Source of the DNA: Pseudoips prasinana | Lineage: Eukaryota > Arthropoda > Insecta > Lepidoptera > Nolidae | NCBI GenBank assembly: GCA_951640165.1 | Contig: OX621254.1 | Span: forward strand, 25,332,001 to 25,396,000 | Reading direction: 5' to 3' | DNA length: 64,000 bases | In this document: piece by piece, positions 52,331 through 62,503 of the stretch | Position numbering within the stretch: the stretch's first letter is position 1 | How the letters are laid out: the number at the start of each line of letters is the position of its first letter | Notes under the pieces: generated by a model | The model's database searches: none | What the model was told of the DNA's origin: nothing | Seen by the model: only the letters and a program-made list of their open reading frames with translations | Position numbers and translations under genes: made by a program

Positions 52331-52755
52331 CCGAATCAATGATTATACTACATATACTACTTTTCTTTTGTAAATACATACTTATATAGATAATTACACC
52401 CAGACTCAGGACAAACAGACATGTTCAAGCACACTAATATCTGTCCTGGGCCTCTACCGGCTAAGACGCCGAACATCGATTTCTTAAATGGCGTTCAAAT
52501 AAATAAAGGTTAAACATTACTTAATCAATCGTTGAATCGGCTTCAACGTTGAAAATCGACTCCGGACCATTTATGACGTGCTCATGAAAGCCGATTTAAC
52601 GATTGATTAAGTCATTTTTAACCTTTATTTATTTAAACGCCATTTAAGAAAACGATGTTCGGTGACTTAGCCGGTAGTGCCCCCTGGGTGGGAATCGAAC
52701 CCCAGACCTCCGGCGTGAAAAGCAAGCATTTGCCAACCACGCCAACAGGCCCGTC
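52331..52755 (-). mobile_element. SINE-A, 5' part, further split by a hairpin MITE
   Basis: 52331-52449 (TATACTACATATACTACTTT to CTGTCCTGG) and 52688-52755 (GTGGGAATCGAACCCCAGAC to CCAACAGGCCCGTC). With 47507-47600 these are one SINE-A of ~270 bp now spread over 5.2 kb. Confidence 0.9.
52450..52682. mobile_element. Hairpin MITE at CCTGG, copy 2
   Basis: 233 bp, palindromic (CTACCGGCTAAGACGCCGAA at one end, TTCGGTGACTTAGCCGGTAG at the other). Flanked by CCTGG at 52445-52449 and 52683-52687, inside the SINE-A tRNA head/body border. Confidence 0.92.
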
Positions 52756-52884
52756 AACAAAGTGCATTCTTAGCCAACTCATGTAATTTGTTTCTAGTCC
52801 TCCTGAATAGCTGGACCAATCTTCTTCAAATTTTGACACATTGGTAGTGAACATACTCGATAGTAGGTACATATCTTTATATTC

Positions 52885-53243
52885 ATGCCTCGTTGGTCTA
52901 GCGGTAGCGTGTTCAATCGCAGAAAACGAGGTCCTGAGTTCAAATTCCGGGTTGGGCCAAAATGTGATTTTGAGATTTTTCCGTAAAAAGAAATTTCTCA
53001 GTATCAGCCCGAAGTCTGGAAGTTGGCGGTATCACACCCCCGTGCCTCGGAGAGCACGTACAGCCGTCTGTTTGACCTCTTTCCGATCGTGTCGCTAGTC
53101 GTCCCATTGGATCATGAGAGTGATGGAATAGAAAGTGCCCCTGTGTTTGCGCACACACTTGTGCACTATAATATGTCCTGCGGAATTGGCTAATCTCCAT
53201 TGAGAATGGCCGCCGTGGCCGAAATTCGGCCGGGAAGACATCA
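52885..53243 (+). mobile_element. SINE-C copy, near complete
   Basis: Head TGCCTCGTTGGTCTAGCGGT, full body, GGCCGCCGTGGCCGAAATTC and CGGCCGGGAAGACATCAT at the 3' end. Confidence 0.9.
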
Positions 53244-53330
53244 TATTCATAAAAATCGACACGCCAAGGAGTAATAAATACCAAATATCCCACTGAAAGA
53301 GTCGATTGTTTTCTGTGTTCTATAATGTTT

Positions 53331-53455
53331 GATTGCCTCGTTGGTCCAGCGATAGTGTGTTCAACCGAAGGTAATGAGGTTCTGGTTTCAAATCCCGAGT
53401 CGAGTCAAAAAGTGATTTTAGGATTTTACTGTCAAGAAAGCCCGAACTTGGAGTT
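53331..53455 (+). mobile_element. SINE-C, 5' part
   Basis: TTGCCTCGTTGGTCCAGCGA head, GTTTCAAATCCCGAG, then cut off near TTGGAGTTTAAAC. Confidence 0.8.
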
Positions 53456-53464
53456 TAAACAAGC

Positions 53465-53685
53465 ACAGATCATCCTAGCCCCAAACTAAGCAAAGCTTGT
53501 ACTATGGGTACCAGGCGACGTACATACTTATATAGATAGATAAATACTTATATACATAGAAAACATCCATGACTCAGAAACAAATATTCGTGCTCATCAC
53601 ACAAATATTTGCACTTACCGGGATTCGAACTCAGGACCACCAGCTTCGTAGGCAGGAGCACTACCAACTAGGCTACGGTGATCGT
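53465..53685 (-). mobile_element. SINE-B copy lacking its extreme tail
   Basis: Starts at AGATCATCCTAGCCCCAAAC without the usual (ATT)n, and ends at the head GGCTACGGTGATCG. B box reads GAGTTCGAATCCC. Confidence 0.88.
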
Positions 53686-53748
53686 CGAGTTGGCAGTATC
53701 AGACGTCCGCGTGTTGGAGAGCACGTTAAGCCGTGGTTCTTATACCTG

Positions 53749-54332
53749 TTTTTAGTGTTCCGTAGCCAATTGGAAAAAATCGGAACCCTTATAGATTCGT
53801 CATGTCTGTCTGTCTGTCTGTCCGTCCGTATGTCACAGCCACTTTTCTCCGAAACTATAAGAGCTGTACTGTTGAAACTTGGTAAGTAGATGTATTCGGT
53901 GAACCGCATTAAGATTTTTACACAAAAATAGAAAAACAATAATAATTTTGGGGAGTCCCCATACATAGAACAGAAACTCAAAAAAAATTTTTTCATCGTA
54001 CCCATACATGTGGGGTGTCTGTGGATAGGTCTTCAAAAATGATATTAAGGTTCCTAATATCATTTTTTTTAATGAATATTTTGCGCGAGAGACACTCCTA
54101 AAGTAACCTGTAACTTCTAAAATAAGAGAATGATAAAACTAAAAAATATATATGATGTACATAACCATGCAAACTAACAACGAAAATTGGTTTGAACGAG
54201 ATCTAGTAAGTAGTTTTTTTTTAATACGTCATAAATCGTTAATCGCAATTTGCTTTCATTTCATCAACTGAAATACTTGCTGCCACGGAACCCTTCATGG
54301 GCGAGTCCGACTCGCTCTTGGCCGGTTTTTTT
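53749..54332 (+). repeat. GGTTCCGTA-type repeat, long form
   Basis: TTAGTGTTCCGTAGCCAATT, ATAGATTCGTCATGTCTGTC, (TGTC)n, AGAGCTGTACTGTTGAAACT, CATACATGTGGGGTGTCTG, ending GCGAGTCCGACTCGCTC..GGCCGGTTTTT. Long copy also at 62504-63290. No coding sequence; class unassigned. Confidence 0.8.
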
Positions 54333-54513
54333 CCCGGCCCTTTCACTAGTTGGCCCAGGGGATCATGAAAGTAGAATACGCTTGTGTTTGCGTATATACT
54401 TGTGCACTAAAATTACCAACAATATTACCTAGTTGAATAAAAGCCTCGGGAGGGCACTGGTGACCTACAGGTATCAAACCTACATCAGGCACCAGTCTCT
54501 CACAAAGTTTTGT

Positions 54514-55010
54514 TCATCATATCAGCCGAAAGACGTCCACTGCTAGACAAAGGCCTCCCCCAAAGATCTCCACAATTTCCGGTCTTGCGCTATCCGCATC
54601 CAGCGTTTTCCAGCGACCCGCACAAGATCATCGGTCCATCTTGTAGGGGGCCTGCCCACGCTGCGTCTTCCGGTTCGTGGTCGCCACTCGAGAACCTTTC
54701 TGCCCCAGCGGCGGTCGGCTCTACGAGCTATGTGCCCTGCCCACTGCCACTTCAGCTTGGCAATTCTTACGGCTATGTCGGTTACTTTGGTTCGCCTGCG
54801 GATCTCATCATTTCTGATTCAATCTCGCAGGGAAACTCCAAGCATAGCCCTTTCCATTGCTCTTTGGGTGACCTTGAGCCGCCTGATAAGGTCCATAGTG
54901 AGCGACCACGTCTCCGTTCCGTAAGTCATCACTGGCAACACACACTGGTCAAAGACTTTCGACTTGAGACACTGCGGTATTTGGGGCGAGAAGACATTAG
55001 GTTATTATTA
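54514..55010 (-). mobile_element. 5'-truncated RTE copy
   Basis: About 500 bp closely matching 24235-24720, including the coding region for the C-terminal WAGH..RADGRWGRKVL segment on the minus strand. The long plus-strand frame across it is antisense. Confidence 0.9.
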
Positions 55011-55960
55011 TAGATTATTATTAAGTTTTGTTATATACTAAGATATCATTGTAATTGTAAACCGAATTGTTTACTTTGTGAGAGAGAATAAATAAAAATT
55101 ATAATTATAATTAAGTCCCACGCTGATGATTAGCCGAAGCTGAATTTCGATCAGAACGTCATTAATACTCTACGGATAAAAGTTTTAAATCCTTCTCTCA
55201 AGCTTAAGCACTAAAAGTTGGCAACCCTATCTTGATACCGGTTTGATGTGGCCCGGCTTTATTAGCCTGAAGATTTATTTTACGCGGCAAGGTATTATGA
55301 AGGTTTCACTTTTTATTGGAATTAAATGTGAAGAGCCGTGGGATTTTCGTTACGTTTAGTATTAAACAAAGTTTTTAAAAGCCAATGAAATCAGTCTTAT
55401 CTATAAATAATATTCGTTATGATAATGTGTCCTAATTAAATGGTTTCTAACTTCCTAATTCCCAGGCTTGCCGTTTATGGAATGCATTACCCATTATCAT
55501 TAGATAAAATTTATATAAATTAACAAAAATGTTATTTTGGAAATTGAATAATGGAATAATCTTATCCAATTATGTATTGTCACTGGTACTCGATAAATTT
55601 ATAAAGTTTGAATGAAATCTGACCGTAAAGTGGATCAAAATTGCACCCAAACATATAAGTGAAGCTAATATAAAGGGTGTAAAAACAAATATCCCATTGA
55701 AATCAATACAAAAGCATATAGACATGTGACTCAGCTCAATATTTGGAAGCAGCAGAATGCTTTGCAGACCTAGTATATTTTTACCTTTACTGATAAAACT
55801 TCGACTGCTTACCTGTAACAAAACAAATGATTTTTAAATAAAAATACAGTAGCTAGTTTATTGTCGTTTATTATGCTATTAAGGTTTGATAAAAATAGAG
55901 ATAAGAATATATTTTTTGGGCATTGTTTACTCATCACTATTACTTTTCTCTCCGGAAGGG
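55011..55960. other. AT-rich DNA with dispersed repeat H
   Basis: 55686-55862 is the second copy of repeat H (see 23340-23545). The rest is unassigned; the 55570-55821 minus-strand frame overlaps the repeat and is not supported as a gene. Confidence 0.5.
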
Positions 55961-55966
55961 GAAATA

Positions 55967-56001
55967 AATTACACGCTGTGTAGTGAACACAGCGTGTAAT
56001 T
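55967..56001. repeat. Perfect 15-bp hairpin
   Basis: AATTACACGCTGTGT, loop AGTGA, ACACAGCGTGTAATT, followed by a T run. No recognised function. Confidence 0.8.
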
Positions 56002-56119
56002 TAGTTTTTTTTTTCCCGTCAAAACTGTCCAAAGTCTAATATTTTAATAATTATTTTAATGCATTGTAGTGTACAAAATTATTCATTTTCCCTTCCGCGA
56101 AATAGAATATCATCACCCC

Positions 56120-56345
56120 ATCTCATCCCAAGGAGGATGCTTAAATTGACCACGAGAATACCTACCAGAGAACGGGCAGCAGCGTTTTCCTGTGAACTAT
56201 GATCGCCAACCCGTCTGCAAAGCGTGGCGATCATGGCATTTCCCCCCATTCTTTGGGGAGGCTTTTGTCCAGCCGCTGCTGGATCATATCAGCCGAAAGA
56301 CGTCTTTCTGCCCCAGCGGCCGTCGGTTCTACGAGCTATGTGTGA
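56120..56345. mobile_element. Rearranged RTE remnant
   Basis: Plus-strand RTE 5' motif (AGAGAACGGGCAGCAGCG, CCAACCCGTCTGCAAAGCG), directly joined to the plus-strand 3' end (TTTGGGGAGGCTTTTGTCCAGC), then an inverted 3' end (ATATCAGCCGAAAGACGTC, TTTCTGCCCCAGCGGCCGTC). Most of the element is missing between the ends. Confidence 0.75.
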
Positions 56346-56469
56346 TCAACATGCTGGTCAATATTTATATATCTATAGGCACTCACACTACTAACAGTTC
56401 TCCAGGAAAATGGTTAGGTATTCATAACAACTATTCGCTGTAAAATGCACGAGCAGAAATTAGTTTCTT

Positions 56470-56838
56470 TTTTTTTTTAATTCAGTTTTACGGCTCTGGC
56501 TTCTTCGGCCTTATGAGCCTTCCGTAAAATATATTTTTATTTCATTTATTTTCGTCATGTCAAGTAAAGTCCGTCACAGTCAAGTTATACGTAGTCCTTG
56601 TCGTACCCCAGTAAAGCAGTGGAGACTTTACTAGAGGCTTATATGGAGTTTTAGATTCAACACAGAAAATCGCAATTCTCGGCAATATGGCAGTTTTCTC
56701 CACTTGTGTACGTTGTCCATGATGCTATGTCTAAAAATCCACCATATTTACACATAAAAACTTGAATTTACACCAGTTTTTGAAAATGAAACAATGTCCT
56801 GCTGCGTCTTTTTCGGCGTTGGCGCCGAAACTCAAATA
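56470..56838 (-). mobile_element. Unassigned poly(A) retroposon, copy 1
   Basis: 369 bp flanked by AGTTTCTT (56462-56469 and 56839-56846). On the minus strand it begins GTTTCGGCGCCAACGCCG and ends with a T/A-rich hairpin (TTTTACGG..CCGTAAAA) followed by AATT and a poly(A) tract (T run at 56468-56478). No ORF and no A/B boxes seen, so it is not a typical tRNA SINE. Confidence 0.82.
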
Positions 56839-57073
56839 AGTTTCTTATAAAGCAATGTTGCTAGCTGCTAAACTGTAAGTGCAAGTTTTAATTGAAACTT
56901 ATAGTCGCTCATTGCTTCGAATTCGACCATAATTCATGTAAATTTCAAGATATTAAACATAATAGAGTTTAAAATGAGGTGGTAATTATTAAACCATTAT
57001 CACATTAAGAGTTTTTAAAAGTTGAGATGTTTTAGTTTAATAGCTATTTAAGTTATTTTCGTAATGACTATTT

Positions 57074-57533
57074 AATAACTCCAAACTAAGCTGGGCTTTT
57101 ACTATGGAAACCGGATAACTGATATACTACTTCTCATTTTGTAAATACATACTTGTATAGATAGCAACACCCAGACTTAGGACAAACAGACATGTTCATG
57201 CATACAAATATCTGTCCTGGGGCTCTACCGGCTAAGTCGCCGAATATCGTTTTCGTGAATGGCGTTCAAATAAATAAAGATTAAAAATAACTTAATCAAT
57301 CGTTAAATAGGCTTCAACGTTGACAATCGATTACGGACCATTTATGACATCACATGTGGTCATGGAAGCCGATTTAACGATTGATTAAGTTATTTTTAAT
57401 CTTTATTTATTTGAACGCCATTCACGAAAACAATGTTCGGCGACTTAGCCGGTAGAGCCCCTGGATGGGTATCAAACCCACAACCTGCGGCGTGAAAGGC
57501 AAGTTAATACCAACCACACCACTGGCCCGTCCG
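57074..57533 (-). mobile_element. SINE-A split by a hairpin MITE
   Basis: 57074-57220 (CTCCAAACTAAGCTGGGC to CTGTCCTGG) and 57465-57533 (ATGGGTATCAAACCCAC to CACTGGCCCGTC). Head B box mutated. Confidence 0.9.
57221..57459. mobile_element. Hairpin MITE at CCTGG, copy 3
   Basis: 239 bp with perfect outer TIRs (GGCTCTACCGGCTAAGTCGC), flanked by CCTGG at 57216-57220 and 57460-57464, at the same SINE-A position as copy 2. Confidence 0.93.
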
Positions 57534-57692
57534 AATATAAAAGTTGAAAACTAATTCATTGTCTATATTTGTAGTTATACTGTTTTGTGTCTATGGTGAG
57601 TTTAATGATTTCCCTCCCACAAAAAGACTCCTTTTTCTTATATGTACCTACTAACTCGATAAAAGTATTTGTCAGCGTCAAGTCAAATACAA

Positions 57693-58057
57693 TTTATTTT
57701 TTAATTCAGTTTTACGGCTCTGACTTCTTCGGCCTTATGAACCTTCTGTAAAATATATTATTATTTCATTTATTTTCGCCATGTCAAGTAAAGTCCGTCA
57801 CAGTCAAGTCATACGTAGGCCTTGTCGTACCCCAGTAAAGCAGTGGAGACTTTACTAGAGGCTTATATGGAGTTTTAGATTCAACACAGAAAATCGCAAT
57901 TCACGGCAATATGGCACTTTCTTCCACTTGTGTACGTTGTCCATGATGTTATGTCTAAAAATCCACCATATTTACACATAAAAAGTTGAATTTACACCAG
58001 TTTTTGAAAATGAAACAATGCCCTGATGCGTCTTTTTCCGCGTTGGCGCCAAAACTT
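57693..58057 (-). mobile_element. Unassigned poly(A) retroposon, copy 2
   Basis: 365 bp closely matching 56470-56838, flanked by a 12-bp duplication AGTCAAATACAA (57681-57692 and 58058-58069). The A-rich 3' end is again at the low-coordinate side. Confidence 0.88.
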
Positions 58058-58091
58058 AGTCAAATACAACATTATGCAGGGTTTTCATCAT

Positions 58092-58250
58092 TTAGTCGCA
58101 GTCAAAGTCAAGTAATTCTGTCATAGTTAAGTCAAAGTCCTACTTCAGTAAAGGTTATACAGTTTTGGAATCAACACGGATAATTACAATTCACGAAATA
58201 TGCCACTTCCCTACAACTGTGTCTCATTTCTGTCAAAAAATCCACAATTA
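58092..58250 (-). repeat. Diverged, shortened relative of the retroposon
   Basis: AGTCAAAGTCAAGTAATTC, AGTCCTACTTCAGTAAAG, TTTTGGAATCAACACGGATA, CAATTCACGAAATATGCCAC and AAAAAATCCACAATT follow the same order as in copies 1 and 2, with the central part missing. Confidence 0.7.
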
Positions 58251-58255
58251 TCTTA

Positions 58256-58799
58256 GGCCTTAAACTACATTGCGCGGGCGCCCGGACGGGGGGTACCCGG
58301 TACGGGTTTACGCGCGGGGACCCGCGCGGAGGTCATCCGTCGCAAACCCGTATTATGCGGTGTTGCTAGTACTATTTTGGCTTTCTGCGCGTACAGTTGT
58401 GTAGTTATGGAGAACTTAATATACTATTACATGGCAGAACGCCTCACTGGAACCGTCAAGTACAGGAAATAACTCCCGACAATTTTGCAGCCAAGCCGCT
58501 GTTCTGGCATCTCGATCTTTGTATTGATCGTTTGATTGATCCCATATCGTAGGGTGACACTGTACTTCTATGATCACTCTTTCTGTCTCAAGAGACATAC
58601 TTTCTCCGTGCGTGCGGCCCGTCTTACGTAGCGCTGTTGACTGAACCGGCCCGTGCGTGTGACCCGTGCGAGCTCCCGTCGCGGGGCAACGGGCCCCGCG
58701 CCCGCGCATCAAGCCCGTCCGGGGTGCCCGCGCGGGGGCCCGCAACGGGGCACTTTTGTATGGACCCTCGCTTGCGCCCGCGTAACGTAGTTTAAGGCA
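58256..58799 (-). mobile_element. Non-autonomous Harbinger-like transposon
   Basis: 544 bp. TIRs GGCCTTAAACTACATTGCGC and the inverse of GCCTTAAACTACGTTACGC, both leading into GGGCGC. Flanked by TTA (58253-58255 and 58800-58802), the 3-bp target duplication typical of PIF/Harbinger. Subterminal regions are extremely GC-rich. The transposase is absent; a fragment of the DNA-binding ORF remains. Confidence 0.88.
58416..58598 (-). pseudogene. MADF-domain remnant of the Harbinger element
   Basis: From the Met at 58598 (MSLETERVIIEV): EVQCHPTIWDQSNDQYKDRD and ARTAAWLQNCRELF. This matches the N-terminal two thirds of the MADF/Myb-SANT-like fold (E(V/I)..hP.(I/L)WD....YkDR....aW..i). PIF/Harbinger elements carry such a protein as the second gene that helps bind the ends and import the transposase. 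The domain is cut after ~45 residues and continues in unrelated sequence (PVLDGSSEAFCH). The 49 codons upstream of this Met are GC-rich TIR sequence and are not counted. Confidence 0.78.
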
Positions 58800-58934
58800 T
58801 TAAGCATTTAATAAAAAAATGGAGAAATCGTGTAAACATACACAAAATACATGTAGTCTAATTAATAACGTACTTCTTTTTATTAAAGTCAGTTAAAAAA
58901 GCAACCTCCAACTTTTCTTTATAACAATACTTGC

Positions 58935-59113
58935 AGTGCCCCGTGGTTTTACCCGCGTTAAACTTTATAAATTGTAGTTTATGCGTTATTCCGATATATA
59001 AACTTTATTACTACAAAATTGCATTAAAATCCATTCCGTAGTTTTTGCATGAAATAGTTACAAACTCTCATACATCAACACTTACAAACTTTCGCATTTT
59101 TTTTTAAATATTA
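58935..59113 (-). mobile_element. Short Helitron (decayed)
   Basis: Minus-strand GCGGGTAAAACCACGGGGCA end at low coordinates, AAACTTTATAAATTG, and ATGTATGAGAGTTTGTAACT. Terminal bases are lost. Confidence 0.7.
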
Positions 59114-59141
59114 GTAGTATCTAACGATTAGAACAAATTTA

Positions 59142-59320
59142 TCCTACAAATATGACAAATGCGTAAATTTGTGAGAATGCATGTATGAAAATATTTGAAG
59201 ATGATTGTCATTCATTCGTGCAAAAACTACCTAATGGATTTTGATGATACTTTATAGTAAATATTGCTCATACATCCGAATAACACATAGGCTATTATTT
59301 ATAAAGTAAAATAAAGCTAG
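59142..59320 (+). mobile_element. Short Helitron (decayed)
   Basis: TCCTACAAATATGACAAATG start, AATTTGTGAGAATGC, ACATAGGCTATTATTTATAA, ending AAAGCTAG before T. The GC-rich end block is degraded. Confidence 0.65.
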
Positions 59321-59383
59321 TAGAAGAGTAATTATTATTATAGAAAAACGGAAAATTCTAAGACACGAACAAAAAATATACAT

Positions 59384-59528
59384 CATCATCATATCAGCCG
59401 AAAGACGTCCACTGCTGGACAAAGGCGGGAGGCCCAAGGATCTCCACGATAGCCGGTTCTGCGCTGCCCACATACAGCGGCTTCCCGCAACCCGCACAAG
59501 ATCGTCGGTCCACCGAGTAGGGGGGCCT
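59384..59528 (-). mobile_element. 5'-truncated RTE copy
   Basis: ATCATCATATCAGCCGAAAG, CCACTGCTGGACAAAGGC, then a diverged continuation (GATCTCCACGATAGCCGG) ending GTAGGGGGGCCTG. A somewhat different subfamily from 24226. Confidence 0.85.
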
Positions 59529-59544
59529 GATTATTATGTTGTTT

Positions 59545-59705
59545 TTATTTTTTTATATCAGAGGGCGACAAACGAGCAAGTGGGTCACCTGATGGTAAGT
59601 GATCACCGCCGCCCATGGACACTCTCAACACCAAAGGTGTCGCGGGTGCGTTGCCGGCCTTTAAAAGTCAGCAAACAAGTGTTGCTGACCCTTCCCCTCA
59701 CCCCA
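59545..59705 (+). repeat. Dispersed repeat F
   Basis: GAGGGCGACAAACGAGCAAG, GTCACCTGATGGTAAGTGAT, GCCGCCCATGGACACT, GTTGCTGACCCTTCCCCTC: inverse of 28610-28770. Confidence 0.78.
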
Positions 59706-60355
59706 ATCAGCTCTGGCGACCTTACTCACACTCGGAAACACAACATTAAAATTATTAATGTTATTATTAAGGAGTGTATTCTGTAAGGTGGAGGTACTTC
59801 CCCAGTCGGGCTGCTCTTTGAGCGAATGAACGCTATGCCCTACCTCTACTATATATTTTCATATAACTTAATAATTTAGTAGACGAACTCCTTCTTCTTG
59901 GAGTCCATTTATACAGAAAAATTTAAACAAAGTAAAATTTCCATTGCGATTAACATTGTGACTGTTGCATGAGTATTTCTATATCACCTAGATTTCGTTC
60001 TAGAATACCTAAGAGATAGAATATTAAACAGGTAAAATTAAGGACTAGGTACTCTTATTCTAATTTATATCTTACTTCAAGAGTATTTAGATTCATTTTC
60101 AGATAACGTGCAAGTCTGATTTCATTTTAAATGACGGAATTAACTGTTGTTATTTTCATATCTTTGTCGCATTGTCTGAGTAAGCATGATCTACTTAGTA
60201 GGTGGGCTGTTGCACGTTGCTCTCAATTTGCACGAATGCTGGAGAAAACCTGTTGTTTTATTGATATTACAAAGCCATCACGCATTGGAAGATCAGATGT
60301 AAAAATGCAGTTTTTGCTGGCGTGCAGCGTTAAGTACATAGTTAGTGACAGTTGG
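59706..60355. other. Unassigned DNA
   Basis: No supported gene. The paired frames at 60131-60448 and 60223-60435 overlap the SINE-A head and are not convincing. Confidence 0.4.
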
Positions 60356-60738
60356 CATTTTTGGTATGGAGTCGGTAGGTGCTTGCTTTCCACGCCGCAG
60401 GTCGTGGTTCGATTCCTGAGTTTTGGTGTAATCACACTAGTATTATAAAGGCGAAAGTTTGTAAGTGTGTTTGTTACTTCTTCACGTCTAAAGCGGCTCG
60501 CGATTTAAATAAAATTTGGTATGGAGTTACCTGACACCATGTATACACATAGGCTATAATTTATAAAGTTTAACGCGGGTAAAACCGCAAGACACAGCCA
60601 GTTATTTATATAAGTGTGTATTTACAAAAGAATTTTAATATACATATGTAGTATATCAGTTATATGGATCCGATTGTACAAGCTCTGCTTAGTTTTGGGA
60701 TCAGAGGGACGTATTATGTCCCAGGATATTATTATTAT
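60356..60738 (+). mobile_element. SINE-A split by a Helitron
   Basis: Head with GGAGTCGGTAGGTGCTTGC and GGTTCGATTCCT, body to TTTGGTGTAA at 60431. It resumes at 60602 with TTATTTATATAAGTGTG and ends TGTCCCAGGATATTATTATT. Confidence 0.9.
60432..60601 (+). mobile_element. Short Helitron inserted in a SINE-A
   Basis: Starts TCACACTAGTATTATAAAGG, ends AACCGCAAGACACAGCCAG. The SINE consensus GTGTAATTATCTATATAAG shows insertion between A and T with no duplication. The 3' terminus is CCAG instead of CTAG. Confidence 0.88.
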
Positions 60739-60852
60739 GTAAGAATGACATCCGATGTTACTCAATTTAATGGTAGTGTTAAAATCAGTAATTATTGAAA
60801 TTGAAAATTCGTATTCGGGTTGACTCTAAAACCTTAGTACCTAAATCATATA

Positions 60853-61964
60853 GGGGAAATACGTACATAATGACATATACATACAAAATGACACAGGCAT
60901 TATATTTCAAATTCGGCGAGGTCGAGAGCGCAACTGACAACCACGTCTCGTGTTCCGAATTATTTCTACTAACCTGTCAGAACGTGAATGCGCCAATCTC
61001 ATTCGCCCGGGAGTCATGGCCAACGACGAGTTTTAGGGCGTTAAGAGGTTTTTTTGTGCGACAAGAGTTTTTGTAAGTGATATAGTATTTAACTAGTTTA
61101 CCTACTTGTGTGGCATTTATTTCAACCCTCATGACTATGTTATTGTACTCAAATAACTTTTTCCATTAAAAATATCCTCTTTCTATTTACTTTGGAGTTT
61201 TGTTTTATTATAACATTATATGGACAAAACGACATACATAGGTAACGGACAAAATGACATAGGTAGGAATATAAAACAAGATCTATTTAAATCAATAAAT
61301 GTTTCAAATCAAATTCATCCATCTGCTAAAGAACATTCTTCGTCATCTTTTCTTGCTGTCCCAATTGAAGTAAGTTCCCCAGGCTCGACAAACTTCATTA
61401 GTTTGTAGAGTCTTTAGTTGTAATTAAATCCAAAAATGAGCTCAAAGCTACTACAGAGAAGAGGAAACGAAACGTTACAAAAACATTATTTTAAGAAGAA
61501 AGTGAAGAAAAAAATTATGCAGATAACTTTCAAGATGATGAAGAGGACGACTGTCCATGCATATATAGCAATGGTCTATTTTCCAGATCTAAGCCTGGAG
61601 AACACTGTTTGGGGTGCTTAAGTTGTTTGCGTTGGCCCCAAGCTTCTTGGGCTGACGTTCCTATGGGAACTCAGTGTTTTAATTGTGAACTGTGTCAGTA
61701 ATTTCATAGCTTTTAGATGTATATCATTTTGTCCTTATGTAATATGCCATTTTGTCCATAGCATATGGACAAAATGGATTATATCTGATCTCAGTTATAC
61801 TAATTTTAATTAATTTTTAAATATGTTTTTCATATAAATGTTGATTCAATTTCATAGATATATAACCAAAGATTTTTAGTGTGAAATTTGACTGTCCTGT
61901 GAATTACCATTAAAGAGTTATGACCCAAATATAAAACCATATGTCATTTTGTACGTATTTCCCC
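60853..61964 (+). mobile_element. TA-flanked DNA transposon relic (pogo/Tigger-like)
   Basis: 1,112 bp with ~26-bp TIRs: GGGGAAATACGTACATAATG at the left and the inverse GGGGAAATACGTACAAAATG at the right, with TA next to each. Subterminal copies of GACAAAATGACAT and its inverse (ATTTTGTCCATA) occur inside. Most of the transposase is deleted; the C-terminal end remains. Confidence 0.82.
61495..61701 (+). pseudogene. C-terminal Cys-rich tail of a transposase
   Basis: Open frame from 61495: ESEEKNYADNFQDDEEDDCP, CIYSNGLFSRSKPGEHCLGC, CLRWPQASWADV, TQCFNCELCQ, stop at 61701. An acidic stretch followed by a C-x-C...C-x2-C...C-x2-C cluster resembles the PHD/RING-like tail of insect pogo/Jerky/Tigger-type DDE transposases (usual form CIYC..LYS.S..GE.W..C..C..WAH..C, then F.C..C). 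Some expected Cys/His positions are changed (WPQASWA). A TAA just upstream (61492) and lack of a DDE domain show it is dead. Family assignment is inference. Confidence 0.62.
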
Positions 61965-62503
61965 TAGTTTAGGTTTTGTAATACTACGTTAATAGGAGTT
62001 TTATATTCAAACAATCGTTCCGTTCCTTAATTTGTTTGAATTTTAAGCTATATATTTACAGATTTTGAAAATAAAGTGTTGGAGGAGGCCTTTACCAAAG
62101 GCTACACAGAATAAAATCAAACCTATATATAAAAACACATATAAAAATGTATACTTATTATGTCTTGAAAGGCTATAAATAAATATTCAAACGATCACAC
62201 AAATTTTAATGACGCCATCTGCAAAACACATTCGAAGTCTCCTTCAAACTACCGAGTTCCATAATTCCTTTAAACAAACACAAAATTAAGATTATTCCCC
62301 AAGATTTTGACATAAAGTGATATATGTATGGACAAAGTTCCTAACTTGTTCTCAACGTTTTCGGCTCTATGAATTATTTGGCAAGTTACGCTTCAGGCAG
62401 ACGTAGACGGGCGGATTATTTTGTTTTTAATTTATACAACGAATAAGTTTTCAAGTTAGTACTTTGGCGAAGTAAATTTCACAAGACAATTTAAGGGCCT
62501 ACT
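61965..62503. other. Unassigned DNA
   Basis: GTTGGAGGAGGCCTTTACC near 62078 resembles the end of an RTE-type coding sequence, but nothing else supports it. No gene. Confidence 0.35.

Noticed and set aside
55967..56001. Transcription terminator (hairpin plus T run)
   Set aside because: Rho-independent-type terminators are not expected in an insect nuclear genome, and no gene lies upstream.
3564..60738. CRISPR-like array from repeated, spaced similar units
   Set aside because: The units are dispersed SINEs in both orientations with irregular spacing in a eukaryotic genome.
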